From positions 1,488,001 through 1,552,000 of the forward strand of contig CAUJLY010000003.1 of assembly GCA_963281155.1 (NCBI GenBank): a stretch of DNA of 64,000 nucleotides. The letters run 5' to 3'. Positions 41,786 through 51,420 of this stretch are shown here, piece by piece. The DNA comes from Rhabditophanes sp. KR3021. Taxonomy: Eukaryota > Nematoda > Chromadorea > Rhabditida > Alloionematidae. Made by a program: the position numbers and the translations under genes. The notes beneath the pieces are model-generated. The model worked only from the letters and a program-made list of their open reading frames with translations. It had not been told where the DNA came from and searched no databases. Positions within the stretch are counted from its first letter, which is position 1; every line of letters starts with the position of its first letter.

Positions 41786-42255
41786 GTGTTTGATATTGCT
41801 GGAAAAGTGAGAAAATGTATTGATACTAGTAGAAATGAAAAACGTACCTCTGCAAAAATAAAGAAAGTTGGTGATAAACATCTTCGCCAGGGAAATTTTA
41901 AATTAGCTACTTCCCGATATAATGACACTATTTCCCTTTACCTAATACCTATCTATTTTTGTAAGAAGGCTGAAACATATTATGAGAGGGTGTATGCAAA
42001 GAAGCTATTTTTAATACTCAGGTAGTAATTGGGCTTGATAACAATTTTTCAATGTACTAGGACTTGCTTTATCATTTAAAGGGGGAACTACGAGATAGTA
42101 GAGGTACTGAAAAAAGCAACACATTTGAAGCCTGAAATATAATTTTATAAGTCCAATCTGGAGTATATTGTAAGTCGACTTAAATTATTTAAAAAATATA
42201 GAGAAATTTCAAACGTTGAAGAGTTGATTATTGATACCGACGTTGATGGATGTAA
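41786..42255 (+). pseudogene. TPR-protein fragment (ST13/STI1-like), broken
   Basis: The first frame (41786-42025, 79 codons) contains one recognisable TPR: GDKHLRQGNFKLATSRYNDT followed by PIYFCKKAETYYERVYAKK, matching the G-x4-G-x2-xxAxxxYxxAI / AxxYxxRAxxY pattern of co-chaperone TPRs such as ST13/Hip. After the stop, a second piece in another frame (about 42060-42150) reads DLLYHLKGELRD, then VLKKATHLKPEI. Frame changes and stops between pieces mark it as a pseudogene, or as exons I cannot join. Confidence 0.45.
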
Positions 42256-42587
42256 GTTGCATTGTATTTTCTTAATTAGGTTTTTGTTGATCTTAATATA
42301 AATAAATTCTTTTGGAACATTTTTTAAATTTTAAGTATCCTTTGATTTTGTTTGAATTCATGGATACACCGACATATTACTAACAATAACAAATAACATT
42401 GTGTAAGCACTAACTAACTTTATTATCAAAATAGTATATATTAAATAGCATACATAAGGGATGAAATATGAATAACCAATATGTATATTTATAGACTTTC
42501 TAACAAATTTATTTGCAAAACTCGATTTTTTAAAACATATTGGACTCGTTATTATCTCCAAATATTAGCAATGCTACAGATAGTTAT
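42256..42587. other. Intergenic, no gene seen
   Basis: AT-rich 330 bp with no coding frame or RNA gene recognised. Confidence 0.35.
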
Positions 42588-42934
42588 TTATTGTGCTTCA
42601 TAGTCATCCTCATCTTTGTCTGGATTTTGCTCAAGCCAAAGTTCTTTAGCTTCCTTTTCTTCTTCTTCTCTAGCCCAAGTTGCTGTTTCCGATTTAGTTA
42701 ACTCTTCATCTGAAAGATCTTGATTCTGGTCAAATTCAAAATCATCAGGGAGATCCTCGCCAGGATGAGCTTCTTCCCAACGATCTTTAGCCCATTGCTC
42801 TCTGTCCTCGTGGTCATTTACTCCCCTTTCATAAGGATTTTCTGCAAATTTCATTTTTGAATTTAGGCTTATAATTAATATAACTCACCGTCACGATCGT
42901 CATCGTAATCGTCGTCATCATCATTATATGACAT
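42588..42934 (-). CDS. Small highly acidic protein, 99 residues, unknown
   Basis: Exons 42934-42889 and 42841-42588 (47-bp intron, GTGAG..TTTGCAG) join in phase to 99 residues. Composition is extreme: an Asp run at the start (MSYNDDDDDYDDDRD), then Trp/Glu-rich segments EQWAKDRWEEAHPGEDLPDD and EEEEKEAKELWLEQNPDKDEDD. It is probably disordered with short amphipathic helices. The two W-x(3-4)-W/E blocks look like an internal duplication (WAKDRWEEAHPGED / WAREEEEKEAKELWLEQNPDKDED). No family is recognised. The clean intron, start and stop make it a gene rather than noise, and it is one of the few intact ones in this part of the window. Confidence 0.65.
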
Positions 42935-44799
42935 GTTCAGTGGTTTTTGGTTTTGATAATTCTAAAAAAATTAAAATAGTTAATGTTTAAAGGGATCACT
43001 ACAGGTTGTTCACAATAATTTACTTAAACACAAGGAACGTATATATAATTAATGATACACATATAAAATAATGATATTCCTCCGTTAACTCTCGATTAGT
43101 AATAGAGGTTTTTTAATTGTTAAGCGTATTACGTTAGTAACTATAAATGAGATACACTGTTTTGGAAAAGCTATAGTAAGATATGTCGTTCCATTCTAAC
43201 GGGTAATAATAAATAATATTATTTAATGGGATATGAACAACAAAGCAATGAATTATACCTATAAACGAACTTTTTTATAGCCTGGTTTCCAATCTTAGAA
43301 GGTATGTGCTAACGTTATCAGTTGTTATGGCCGAATCTTACAAGCTGTTTCGTTCTAACCCCTTCATAATGTTTTTATTGTTGACCCCAAATATAACTTC
43401 TTATCTGTATTAAATGTGTTTGAAAGTTGACAAGTCAACAATTATCTGTAATCTATTGTTTATAATTATATTTTTTCAGTGGTCCATAGAAGACCCCTAA
43501 GAGGAACCACAGCGAAAGGCTCAATAACAAATAAATATCATCATAGATAATATCCAAGCAATTTATTATGAGCATATTATTAGTATAGATAGAATGATGT
43601 GCAACAATAATATGCATACAATAAAATGCACACTTTAGGAGAACCCTTTACAATTACTTAAAAAGTGGTAGGTTTAAAATAATCTTTTTATGAATTGCTG
43701 AATTGTGCTATTGGTTTGAATAAGAGAATGTGTTTAAAATCCAAGTTGTTCATAATGAATATTATGCCTCTCAAAAGACTTTTCCTGCCAAAAACAATGT
43801 TATCTTTAATGAACACAATAAATATGAGAAGCTACTTCGTAAATGATACTTATAGAATCTGTATTTAATCAAAGATTATCACAAAATGTTGAGTACACCA
43901 AGTGAATAATGCGTTTAGGAAGCATCAAATAATAATTTAAAAGTTTTAAAGTAACGTTCCCTACGTTAAGATAATCTAAATTTGGCATTAATTGCAGTTA
44001 AATAATCACTTGATTCTAACATTTATTAGAGTCTTTTGCAAGACTCGTCCCAAAATTTGGTAACAGTAGTCAAATAGAATACTGAACGCATACTAACCTC
44101 AAACTGGGTTTTTTAAACCGTATTAGTAAGTGCAATTAGATCTTTTACATTACTAGTTAGGATATTCGGAAGTAGGACAATCTACTGACATATTAAGCAT
44201 TTGCTGATGTAGTCGATGTGCATGTTTATTCCCATCTTTACGTCTAATATACTACTTTCCGCTAAACGATCACTATCATTCGTTCATAACCGCATATATT
44301 GTGTTGTTTTAATTGAAAACAATTACGACTAATGGATATTATTTCATATCTGCAGATAATTCTTACTAATATCAACAAATTTGGAAGTTATTTTAGGAAG
44401 TTGCGCGAACGCAGACTCCCAAACGCAAAAATTGAAGTATAGACGAATCTCGTTAGAAATTGTCTCGAGGGTCAACTTCAACCTAAAGTGCAATGGTGAA
44501 GCCTCATCTCGGGGTGGAATCGTTATTGAAGAATCCAAACCCAATACTCAGGTAAGTTTATGAGCTGCAACTAACTTGCCATATAAATATATCCATATGC
44601 CTAGAACGGCTGGGTTAGAGAACGGAATTTAACGGCGCCCATGAATTTATTGTGTATTAAAAGAATCAAACTATCTAATAGAGAACAACAAAATGTTTCA
44701 ATCTATCATTTAAAATACATATCTACCTCATACAAACATTAAGACAAAATTGATTTAACTGGGAACTATTTTATTGCTAAAATTAAGCACAAACGATAA
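42935..44799. other. Long AT-rich stretch, one possible orphan exon
   Basis: Mostly featureless. At about 44396-44554 on the plus strand, a frame of about 50 codons is bounded by TTATTTTAG and CAG/GTAAGT (VNFNLKCNGEASSRGGIVIEE) with no joinable partner. It could be an isolated exon of a decayed gene. Nothing else recognised. Confidence 0.35.
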
Positions 44800-45283
44800 T
44801 TAAAACTGCATTTGAATTGTTTTGTCTAAATCGTCCTCAGTACCAATCTTAGTTTCAAAGAAAGAAATATTCATACCAGGTTTAGGTAGTTTGGCTAATT
44901 TATTAGCAATTGAAATATTTTTGAAGTTTTCTATGACTCCTCCGAGAATTTCATCATGTTTGGCCATTCGTTTTGTAACAGCAACACCCGATTCTTCATA
45001 TACTCCTTGTTTTTTGTGCTGATCCATAAACCCACTTCCTAACTCCTTTAAAAAACTTTCGTATCAAAAAGACATTGCTTTAGCATTTTCAGTATCAGTT
45101 AAACTGCTATTTAAAATACTAACTTCTTCGAAAGCTGTCCTCTCTTTGACAATCCTATCCAAAATATTCTTAGTACAACTTGAATCTTTGTCCTTATTCT
45201 AAAATAAATAAAATTGTATTTAAATAAATTGAACTTACTTGATCTGGCTTTGCTTCAATAGAAGTTCTGTTTAAGTCCATCAT
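44800..45283 (-). pseudogene. Small gene interrupted by one in-frame TGA
   Basis: ATG 45283 opens a 15-codon exon (to 45239). A 40-bp intron GTAAGTT..TATTTTAG then joins in phase to 45198-44800. The joined frame of about 147 residues is continuous except for a TGA at 45066-45064, between KAMSF and YESFLKELG. After it, 88 codons continue to a TAA. Composition and spacing of hydrophobics are protein-like on both sides (NILDRIVKERTAFEEVSIL; MAKHDEILGGVIENFKNISI). No family is recognised. A single nonsense mutation is the simplest reading. TGA recoding or a start at the downstream ATG 45027 (75 residues) are alternatives. Confidence 0.5.
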
Positions 45284-45525
45284 GTTGAAATTGGCTGGAT
45301 GGTATTGACAGATGGTGTTTTATAAGTTCAAACGAATTATGATTGTTAGTTAAAAAGATATCTTAAATAGTCCACAATGTAGGCGTATGTGCATCTGAAT
45401 CTTTAAATAAATTAGCATTCACAAGTATGTAGATTATAAAAGCTGGGCATGCGCAACTAAAATGCGGATTCTTAAAATAAACACAACTGTATTCCATTCA
45501 ATAGGTTACACAAATTGAGAAGATT

Positions 45526-46171
45526 ATGAATTTGAATAGTTCAGGCTTCTCCACAGAAATTGTTGGCCTCGAAATCCCTCCATTATGGAAGCATCCTATT
45601 GTCGAAGGAATTAATTGCTCAGTGATGTTTGATGGAGATGCGAGTTATATTAAAGAGAATTCTGTAAATAGAATATCCCTGGAACAATTGCCATGCAAAG
45701 ATATTAGAAGTAGAGGTTTTTATGCAAAAGAACCTTTGTCAAAGACTGGAGCTGATTTTCCATTAGCTTATATTCCAAATATTTACAGAGTAAATTTATA
45801 AATGATTTTGTTAAAATAAATGTTTTAGGACTACATTAGCATTGAAAGGAGTTTTTTAATTTCATATGCTCCTCAGAATTATTATTGTTTGCAATTGAGA
45901 AAAAAGCAGACGCCGGCTTTCAATCTCGAATGTTTGCTTTAAAGAATTGCTTTCCAAATGTGATTTAGTAACAGGAGAATTCGATATGAATAGTTATGGG
46001 GAAAATACAAACTTGGCATTTTATAAATGCATGCAAGAGCTAGATGGCAAAAATTACAGGCATGTGTTCACTCTACAAAACGACGTCGTATGGTATGCAG
46101 AGTTTATTTCACGTGTGAAACATGGGTATATTACAATAGCATGTAGGGTCCAAAATATTATAATTGGTTAA
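45526..46171 (+). pseudogene. Core-2/I-branching GlcNAc-transferase (GT14) pseudogene
   Basis: The first exon (45526 to about 45785) reads the family motif CKDIRSRGFYAKEPLSK, ADFPLAYIPNIYR, and is followed after a GTTTTAG-type acceptor near 45828 by DYISIERSFLISYAPQNYYC. The frame is then lost by a single missing base near 45900, resumes as KKADAGFQSRMFALKNCF, is lost again by another missing base near 45960, and resumes as DLVTGEFDMNSYGENTN..HVFTLQNDVVW. These blocks and their order match nematode gly-type GT14 enzymes that act in the Golgi on O-glycans. There is no signal anchor at the start and no C-terminal half. Two single-base deletions suggest either a dying gene or uncorrected indels. 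Confidence 0.7.
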
Positions 46172-46477
46172 TTTTTTGATCAAAGAATTGTTTTTTATTT
46201 CATCTTCGTTCAATTTATTTAGCGGTGTCACATTGGGCTTGACATGCAGTTTGTGCAGAGCAATCCTTTCCTTGCAAGGATGAGCCTTTACGCATTGTGC
46301 ATCGCAAAGTTTCTCACATTCCTCACTCTTTTGGTTTGATCCAGGGCATGCTTGTTGAGGACAACTCATTCCCAATACACATTTTAAAACACATTCAATC
46401 AGACCATTATTTTTGAGGAGGCAATCGAGTCCAGTACATGTATCAACTTTTACACACGCTTCTACACAAGTAAGCAA
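46109..46477 (-). pseudogene. Cys-rich secreted-type protein fragment, frameshifted
   Basis: A minus-strand frame without an ATG carries about 14 cysteines with C-x3-C spacing (CVEACVKVDTCTGLDC, ECVLKCVLGMSC, ECEKLCDAQC). The open frame itself runs on to 46109 in Asn/Lys-rich sequence. Shifting one base at about 46272 continues the Cys pattern (DCSAQTACQAQCDTAK) to a TAA at 46215, which looks like the original end. No leader exon is found upstream. Probably a decayed member of a nematode Cys-rich secreted family. Confidence 0.4.
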
Positions 46478-47740
46478 ACCAGCCTTCTTTATCCATATGT
46501 TGTTTGAGACTCGTACTTGTAAGTCCGTTTCAGAGTAAAAATCTCAAAAAACTGAATTCATTGATGCAAACATGATTATATTTAGTGAATAGCTTAATCG
46601 TTTGACACTAATCTCTGAATATAAACGGTTTTAAGCTTCAATAAATGAATTGAATGTGTTTAATTAGATTCGAACAAAGTGTTTTTCCATTGATTCCTTG
46701 TTGTTGTAAACATATTTATTTCTACATTATTTGAGCGGTCTAAATCATTTCCGATCCTCTATGATCAAGAATGCAAGCAGTTTCGTATTACCAATTTTGT
46801 GGAATTAGGCCAATTACATATGTTGTTTAAACGGCTTGTATTATTATATTGAAATTAACTACATTTGAGTTTTGATGAATATCCATTTAATACATTCTTT
46901 CTTTTTATAATGTTAGTCTTTCTGATTAATAATAATAAATTTAAAATTCATGTTCGACACCACCTTTATACTGATCCAGCAAGGTCGACTTTGGGATTGG
47001 TCAAGTTCTCACACGCAGCAATATTTCGTACAATAAAAATCTGAATCAGTTGTTGAATTAAAAAACAAACTCACTGTTTGATAATCTCCAAGATCAAAAT
47101 TAGTCAATTAATGCGATAATTTGTATTAATAAAGAAATATCACTGTGTCATTCAACTTTAAATAAACTTCATGATATTATTAAAAAACTAAGGGCAATTT
47201 ATCAGGAGTTGCTTCTGGAATGTTTCGTTAGAATCATCACTAGTTTCTTTGATATGATTGATCCTTATGTAAAGTTAAGTAACTCCAGATGATCTGCAGC
47301 AATATCATTCAAAATAATGGCATCACCACCGAATATTTGGAGTACATGCTAAGCAGGGGACTTCAATGATTCAATCTTATAATTATCTACTACCTCGATA
47401 GTTGCTTTAATGGAATGCAAGCATTTTATATTTTGAATTGAAGCAAATAAAATATATTCTTCATTTTGTATAGGAATTTCCACATCTCATTAAATTTAGT
47501 CAATTAATGAAATACAATTTAAAGTCAAACTTGCAGCATAGTCCAATCTTATAATTTGCCTCTTCTGCAATAGACACAGTTAAATAATGGTGTATTGTTG
47601 AATATTATGCCTTCCTTGATTATTATTGATGTAATAATAAATGTTTAAGATAAGCTAGTTTAAAGTTGTTTTTGTTGTATTGTGACTAAATTTGTAAATT
47701 TTTTTTAATTTTTGGGTCAAACTGGAGGCATTACCTACAG
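46478..47740. other. Degenerate intergenic stretch
   Basis: No intact gene. On the minus strand between about 47600 and 47270, broken protein-like pieces appear (TVSIAEEANYKIG; KATIEVVDNYKIESLKSP; a stop; IFGGDAIILNDIAADHLELL). They look like remains of a coding gene that I cannot identify. Confidence 0.35.
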
Positions 47741-47812
47741 TCCCAGCTAGTATAGTGGTGAGTATCCGCGCCTGTCACGTGCGAGACCAGGGTTCGATTC
47801 CCTGGCTGGGAG
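47741..47812 (+). tRNA. tRNA-Asp (anticodon GTC)
   Basis: A 72-nt cloverleaf. TCCCAGC pairs with GCTGGGA. The D loop is TAGTATAGTGGTGAGTA. The anticodon loop CTGTCAC has GTC at the reading position between stems CCGCG and TGCGA-like arms (one mismatch or G-U in the stem). The T arm is CCAGG-TTCGATT-CCTGG. A T6 terminator follows at 47815-47820. The sequence is very close to eukaryotic tRNA-Asp. Confidence 0.95.
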
Positions 47813-48417
47813 TATTTTTTGATTCATTGGATTAAATAGAAGCTAATCACTTTCACCACCGAATAACACTTTTTCACTCTTTTATTCCATTTCAACCTAA
47901 ATGAGAGAGTTAAAGATGTTTTTAACTAAAAACAATGGGATAATAGTAACAACCAGTAAATACATTTCCAATAAGATGAACGGATATTCACAAGCATGTT
48001 TTGTCGACATCCAAATAAATAGAAGAAAAGACAAAAATAATTATTCAAAATATTTAAGGCAAATAGTGCACAGTAAAAGTTATTTGAATAGTTAATTGCT
48101 TAAATTACAGTTATTAATTAGCCACACAATAACTAAATTATCGAAAAATTGAATATGAACTTGATCAAACCTTTGCAATCTCTTTTCAGACTGTAAATTC
48201 TGTTTATAAGAGATACTTTTAACCTCGCTCCAAAGTTGTGTAACAGAATTAGAATAATGGACATTTATTTACCTTTGTTTTAATTATCAACTTTTATGTA
48301 AATACGCAGTAGATTAATTTACAGCAATAAAATATTATCTTTGACACTTATTATGTAGCTAATTAATCGTAAACTAAATTGATGTATAAAAAGAATGTAA
48401 TGTTTATTATGCAAAAA
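47813..48417. other. Intergenic, no gene seen
   Basis: 600 bp between the tRNA and the 5S gene. The 64-codon plus frame at 47901-48095 is Lys/Asn/Ser-rich without context. TTTTT on the minus strand at 48417-48413 terminates the 5S gene. Confidence 0.4.
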
Positions 48418-48535
48418 GCTTACACCACTACGGATTCCCAGGACGTCTCCGATCCAAGTACTAAGGTAGCTCGAAGTTGATTCACTTCTCAGATCGAACG
48501 GGATGAGGTGCTTTCAACATGATATGAGCGTAAGC
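48418..48535 (-). rRNA. 5S ribosomal RNA
   Basis: The reverse strand reads GCTTACGCTCATATCATGTT at the 5' end and ends in GGTGTAAGC; the two ends pair as helix I. Internal hallmarks are present: CATCCCGTTCGATCTGAGAA, TTAGTACTTGGATCGGAGAC (helix IV/V and box C region) and GTCCTGGGAATCC. Length is 118 nt, with a T5 Pol III terminator directly after. It resembles the C. elegans 5S closely at both ends. The box A area reads AAGTGAATCAAC rather than the common AAGTTAAGCAAC. No spliced-leader gene or second 5S copy is visible nearby, so this is a dispersed single copy, functional or a young pseudogene. Confidence 0.92.
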
Positions 48536-49838
48536 GATAATGCATACCAACAAAATCTATTTAAAATAAAGAGACTTTTGGGTGCGCCAGCTTGAATGGG
48601 TTACTATCAGTTGCAAAAGAAATGTTTATGTAAGTCATCAGCAGATGTATATACATTTTAATAAAATTGAGTAACTGCAATCAATTTGCCCTTAAATTTA
48701 CTTTTGTTAAGAAACTTTATAATAGTAAAAATAGTTTTTGCTTAAACAGAATGTCGTAAACTAATTCATAAAAAAATAATTTGTGTGTTGTATTCCTTAA
48801 AGCAGAAATACAAGAATGAGACTCAAACTTTCATTTTGAACCTAAAACACATTTATTTTATAATTTGTTTGACTAACCAAAATCATTTAACTAAGACGTC
48901 AATAATAATGATTGAAATTGAAGTACAAATGTCTGGATTAAATGAATTTTCTTGGGACTAATATGCAGTTTTATTTTTTAAATTGCATAACATGTGATTT
49001 GTATAGAAAAATTAGCAACTAATTTAGTTTGCCCTTTGTTAATGATATTAATTTTTTGAAATAAATTTTTATTCACATTTTAAGGTTACCAATTAGGAAA
49101 ATTGGAGCCTTGTCAGTAACGGAGAAATTACTCATAAAATCTTTCATGGAGGGCTTGTGTCACAAATATAAAAATATACACACCAAATTAGCCTTATCAT
49201 TTTTGCAAAATTGGAAAAATGGTGATAAGAAGGTTAAGGAAGCCATTGTTATCAAGAGAGGTCATTTCGATTAGTCTTCCTGAATCAAAGATTGTAAAGA
49301 AAAGAACAAAAATATTCAAAAAGCTAAAAAATTTACTTACATCATCAGAGAAGAAATAGATTCAATTAAAAATGGTGTAAGGAAACATGAAAAAGTTATT
49401 GTCTTAAATATTCGTAGTTAACTGTTTAAATTTGTGTGCATTTATCGCTGTTTAATATTAATATCATTATTATAACATTTACTAAAGATCTTTTCAAGTC
49501 TCATTCCAAAATTTATTCATGCTTTTAATTAATTGCACCTGCAATCACACCTTCAAGTAAAGATAAATTATTTCTCATAACTTTGTTTTTAACAAGTCAA
49601 AAGTTACATTTATTGCAAACGGTGGCGAAATTTGAAAATTATAACTGTAATAAAATGTATAAAATCTTGTTTTAAACACCTTCTTGATTCTAATAAACTT
49701 AGTTAACATTAAGAAAACTTTTCCCTCATATTTTAATATGAAAATTTACAAATGATAGCTTATGCGTTTTTAAAAAATACGACACTTTCAATTTAAATCA
49801 AAACCTTTATTTCAAATAAATACAAAAAACCACATCTT
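48536..49838. other. Intergenic with a weak coding remnant
   Basis: 1.3 kb, AT-rich. Around 49100-49275 a plus-strand frame of about 55 codons reads LSVTEKLLIKSFMEGLCHKY and then LSFLQNWKNGDKKVKEAI before a stop. It might be a decayed helical secreted protein but has no start or leader. Nothing else seen. Confidence 0.35.
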
Positions 49839-50390
49839 TTACTCTCTGTGAATTAGCACAAACAACCCCAAGACACCGAGCAAAGCAAACTTCAATTGTG
49901 GGTAATCATTCATGATAATAGTAATCATACCAACAAAAGGAATAAAGCCATGCGGTTGTCCAGTAACATCCTTTTGCTTGAGCCAAGTTTGTCCAGGAGG
50001 GTATAGACCACGATCATCGACTTGGTTGTTGTCTCCTTTCGTCAAAAATTTGAGATCATTGACGTTGTTTCCGTGAACCTTGATGACTCTATGAACGATT
50101 GGGATTTCACGGTCCTTCAGCTTAAACACGGTCACGTCTCCCACTTGGATCATGTCTTTTGGCTGGTGGTAGAGGGTGAGTAAGTCGCCACGGAAGTAGG
50201 CTGGTTCCATGGAGCCGGAGAGGACCACCACGATTGGACTTTCAGAACCGGTCACTACCATTAGGCCTTTCCAGATCATTAAGGCTGAAGAGACTATCAT
50301 AAGGAAGTTGAGCACTTGGAAGAAGACTTGACGGCCGTTCATACGACGGATTTCATCGAATAGACCACATTTGTAAACTTGTGCTAACAT
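49839..50390 (-). CDS. SEC11: Signal peptidase complex catalytic subunit SEC11
   Basis: An intronless ORF of 183 residues. It is a type II membrane protein with a helix at about 23-48 ([21 protein letters not shown]). The S26B serine protease signature is [15 protein letters not shown] (Ser60 nucleophile), then [10 protein letters not shown] (His100) and [11 protein letters not shown] with the third residue Asp (about 125-126). A second hydrophobic segment ends the protein ([16 protein letters not shown]). It removes signal peptides in the ER as part of SPC with SPCS1-3. It lies 210 bp downstream of RPB7 on the same strand. From memory C. elegans sec-11 and rpb-7 are also neighbours, which suggests a conserved operon. 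Codons favour C/G at third positions, as in other highly expressed genes here. Confidence 0.97.
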   Translation of the reverse strand: MLAQVYKCGLFDEIRRMNGRQVFFQVLNFLMIVSSALMIWKGLMVVTGSESPIVVVLSGSMEPAYFRGDLLTLYHQPKDMIQVGDVTVFKLKDREIPIVHRVIKVHGNNVNDLKFLTKGDNNQVDDRGLYPPGQTWLKQKDVTGQPHGFIPFVGMITIIMNDYPQLKFALLGVLGLFVLIHRE

Positions 50391-50600
50391 CCTGGAAAAT
50401 GGGTAAGAATCAAATATTAAGTTTAGGCAGATATCTAATTCGTTGAGACGAATAGTAGAATAAAGACTTAATTAAAAAATCAAAAATATTATTAAAAAGA
50501 CAAATAATTTGAAAAGCACAAACAGAGTTTCCCATCAACATCTTTTTACACAATTTCATGTGAAGTGAGAAGATCTGGTTCCACAAAACAGAAACAAAAA

Positions 50601-51169
50601 TTACTCCGACGAAATCAATCCAAGGAAATCATCCATCAACGTGCCAATAGCAAAGATATCATTAGCATCAACTCTAGTTCCAATCAACTTGACTCTAATT
50701 TCGTCATCGGGTTTGATCACCATCGTCTCATCGTCATTTTTGAAGCAAGGAACCTCATTGATCGTTTCATACTTTAAATCCTGGGGAATACAATGTTGCG
50801 ATATAAAGATTGATAAGGGCCCAACATCACAGAAGATTCCTACTTTATTGATTTGAGAAACAACGGCATCCATAACTTGGTTTTTGAAGGGTCGGAAAAC
50901 GATGGCCTTATATTTGACGTTGTAGTTTACTAATCCGCGACCTTAAAAAAGGGTAAATATTAAGTTACTATAGTCATTAACTTACCTGGTTGAATCATCC
51001 CATGCCCGATAGCATCAATAAAAGTTACTGATATAACGAAACCATATTTGCCTGTACACGTTCCCTCAACTTCATTAAATAACTTGTCCTTAACCGTGTC
51101 CATCAATTTAGGCCCAAAATACTTAGGATGCAAAGAGATTTCATGTTCCAACGTAAGATGGAAAAACAT
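50601..51169 (-). CDS. POLR2G: RNA polymerase II subunit RPB7
   Basis: Exons 51169-50986 and 50941-50601 (44-bp intron) give 174 residues, the expected length. The N-terminal RNP-like domain starts [20 protein letters not shown] and continues [15 protein letters not shown]. The C-terminal OB fold includes [32 protein letters not shown] and [27 protein letters not shown]. With RPB4 it forms the stalk of Pol II that binds nascent RNA and holds the clamp shut. Divergent from MDN1, 251 bp away, and probably first in an operon with SEC11. Confidence 0.97.
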
Positions 51170-51420
51170 TCTATTATTGAGATCGTAGAGATTTTGGAAT
51201 TAATTAAATCAACAATGCAAAACAAACGCGTGTATATAGATGTTTAGTTTAAGGACGTATTTTTCCAATTTTTGGAAACGTTGGGACGGCGTGTATGGTT
51301 AAGTTTAAATTAAACTTATTAAATTTTTGAATTTTTATCATCCAATTACAGTCTTTTCTTCGTTTATAGTTTATTTGATATATTTTAAAGTTCCTAAAAT
51401 TAATTAAATTTATTTTTAGC
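51170..51420. promoter_or_regulatory. Bidirectional region between RPB7 and midasin
   Basis: 250 bp separating two divergent housekeeping genes. On the plus side it ends TTTATTTTTAG (AG at 51418-51419), one base before the midasin ATG, a strong trans-splice acceptor. No other element recognised. Confidence 0.5.

Noticed and set aside
44381..44563. Plus-strand open frame of 60 codons
   Set aside because: Has plausible acceptor and donor but no joinable neighbour and no recognised family, so it is mentioned only in the intergenic entry.
45064..45066. Selenocysteine reading of the in-frame TGA
   Set aside because: No redox motif around it and no SECIS-like hairpin that I can see. A nonsense mutation is simpler.
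47901..48095. 64-codon plus-strand ORF after tRNA-Asp
   Set aside because: Lys/Asn/Ser-rich, no homology or regulatory context.
48200..48800. Spliced-leader RNA gene next to the 5S gene
   Set aside because: I looked on both strands for a GGTTTAATTACCCAAGTTTGAG-like leader followed by a donor and found none.
49100..49275. Possible third FAR-like gene
   Set aside because: One helix-like run only, no signal peptide, no start, stops soon after. Similarity is not above what short Lys/Leu-rich helices give.
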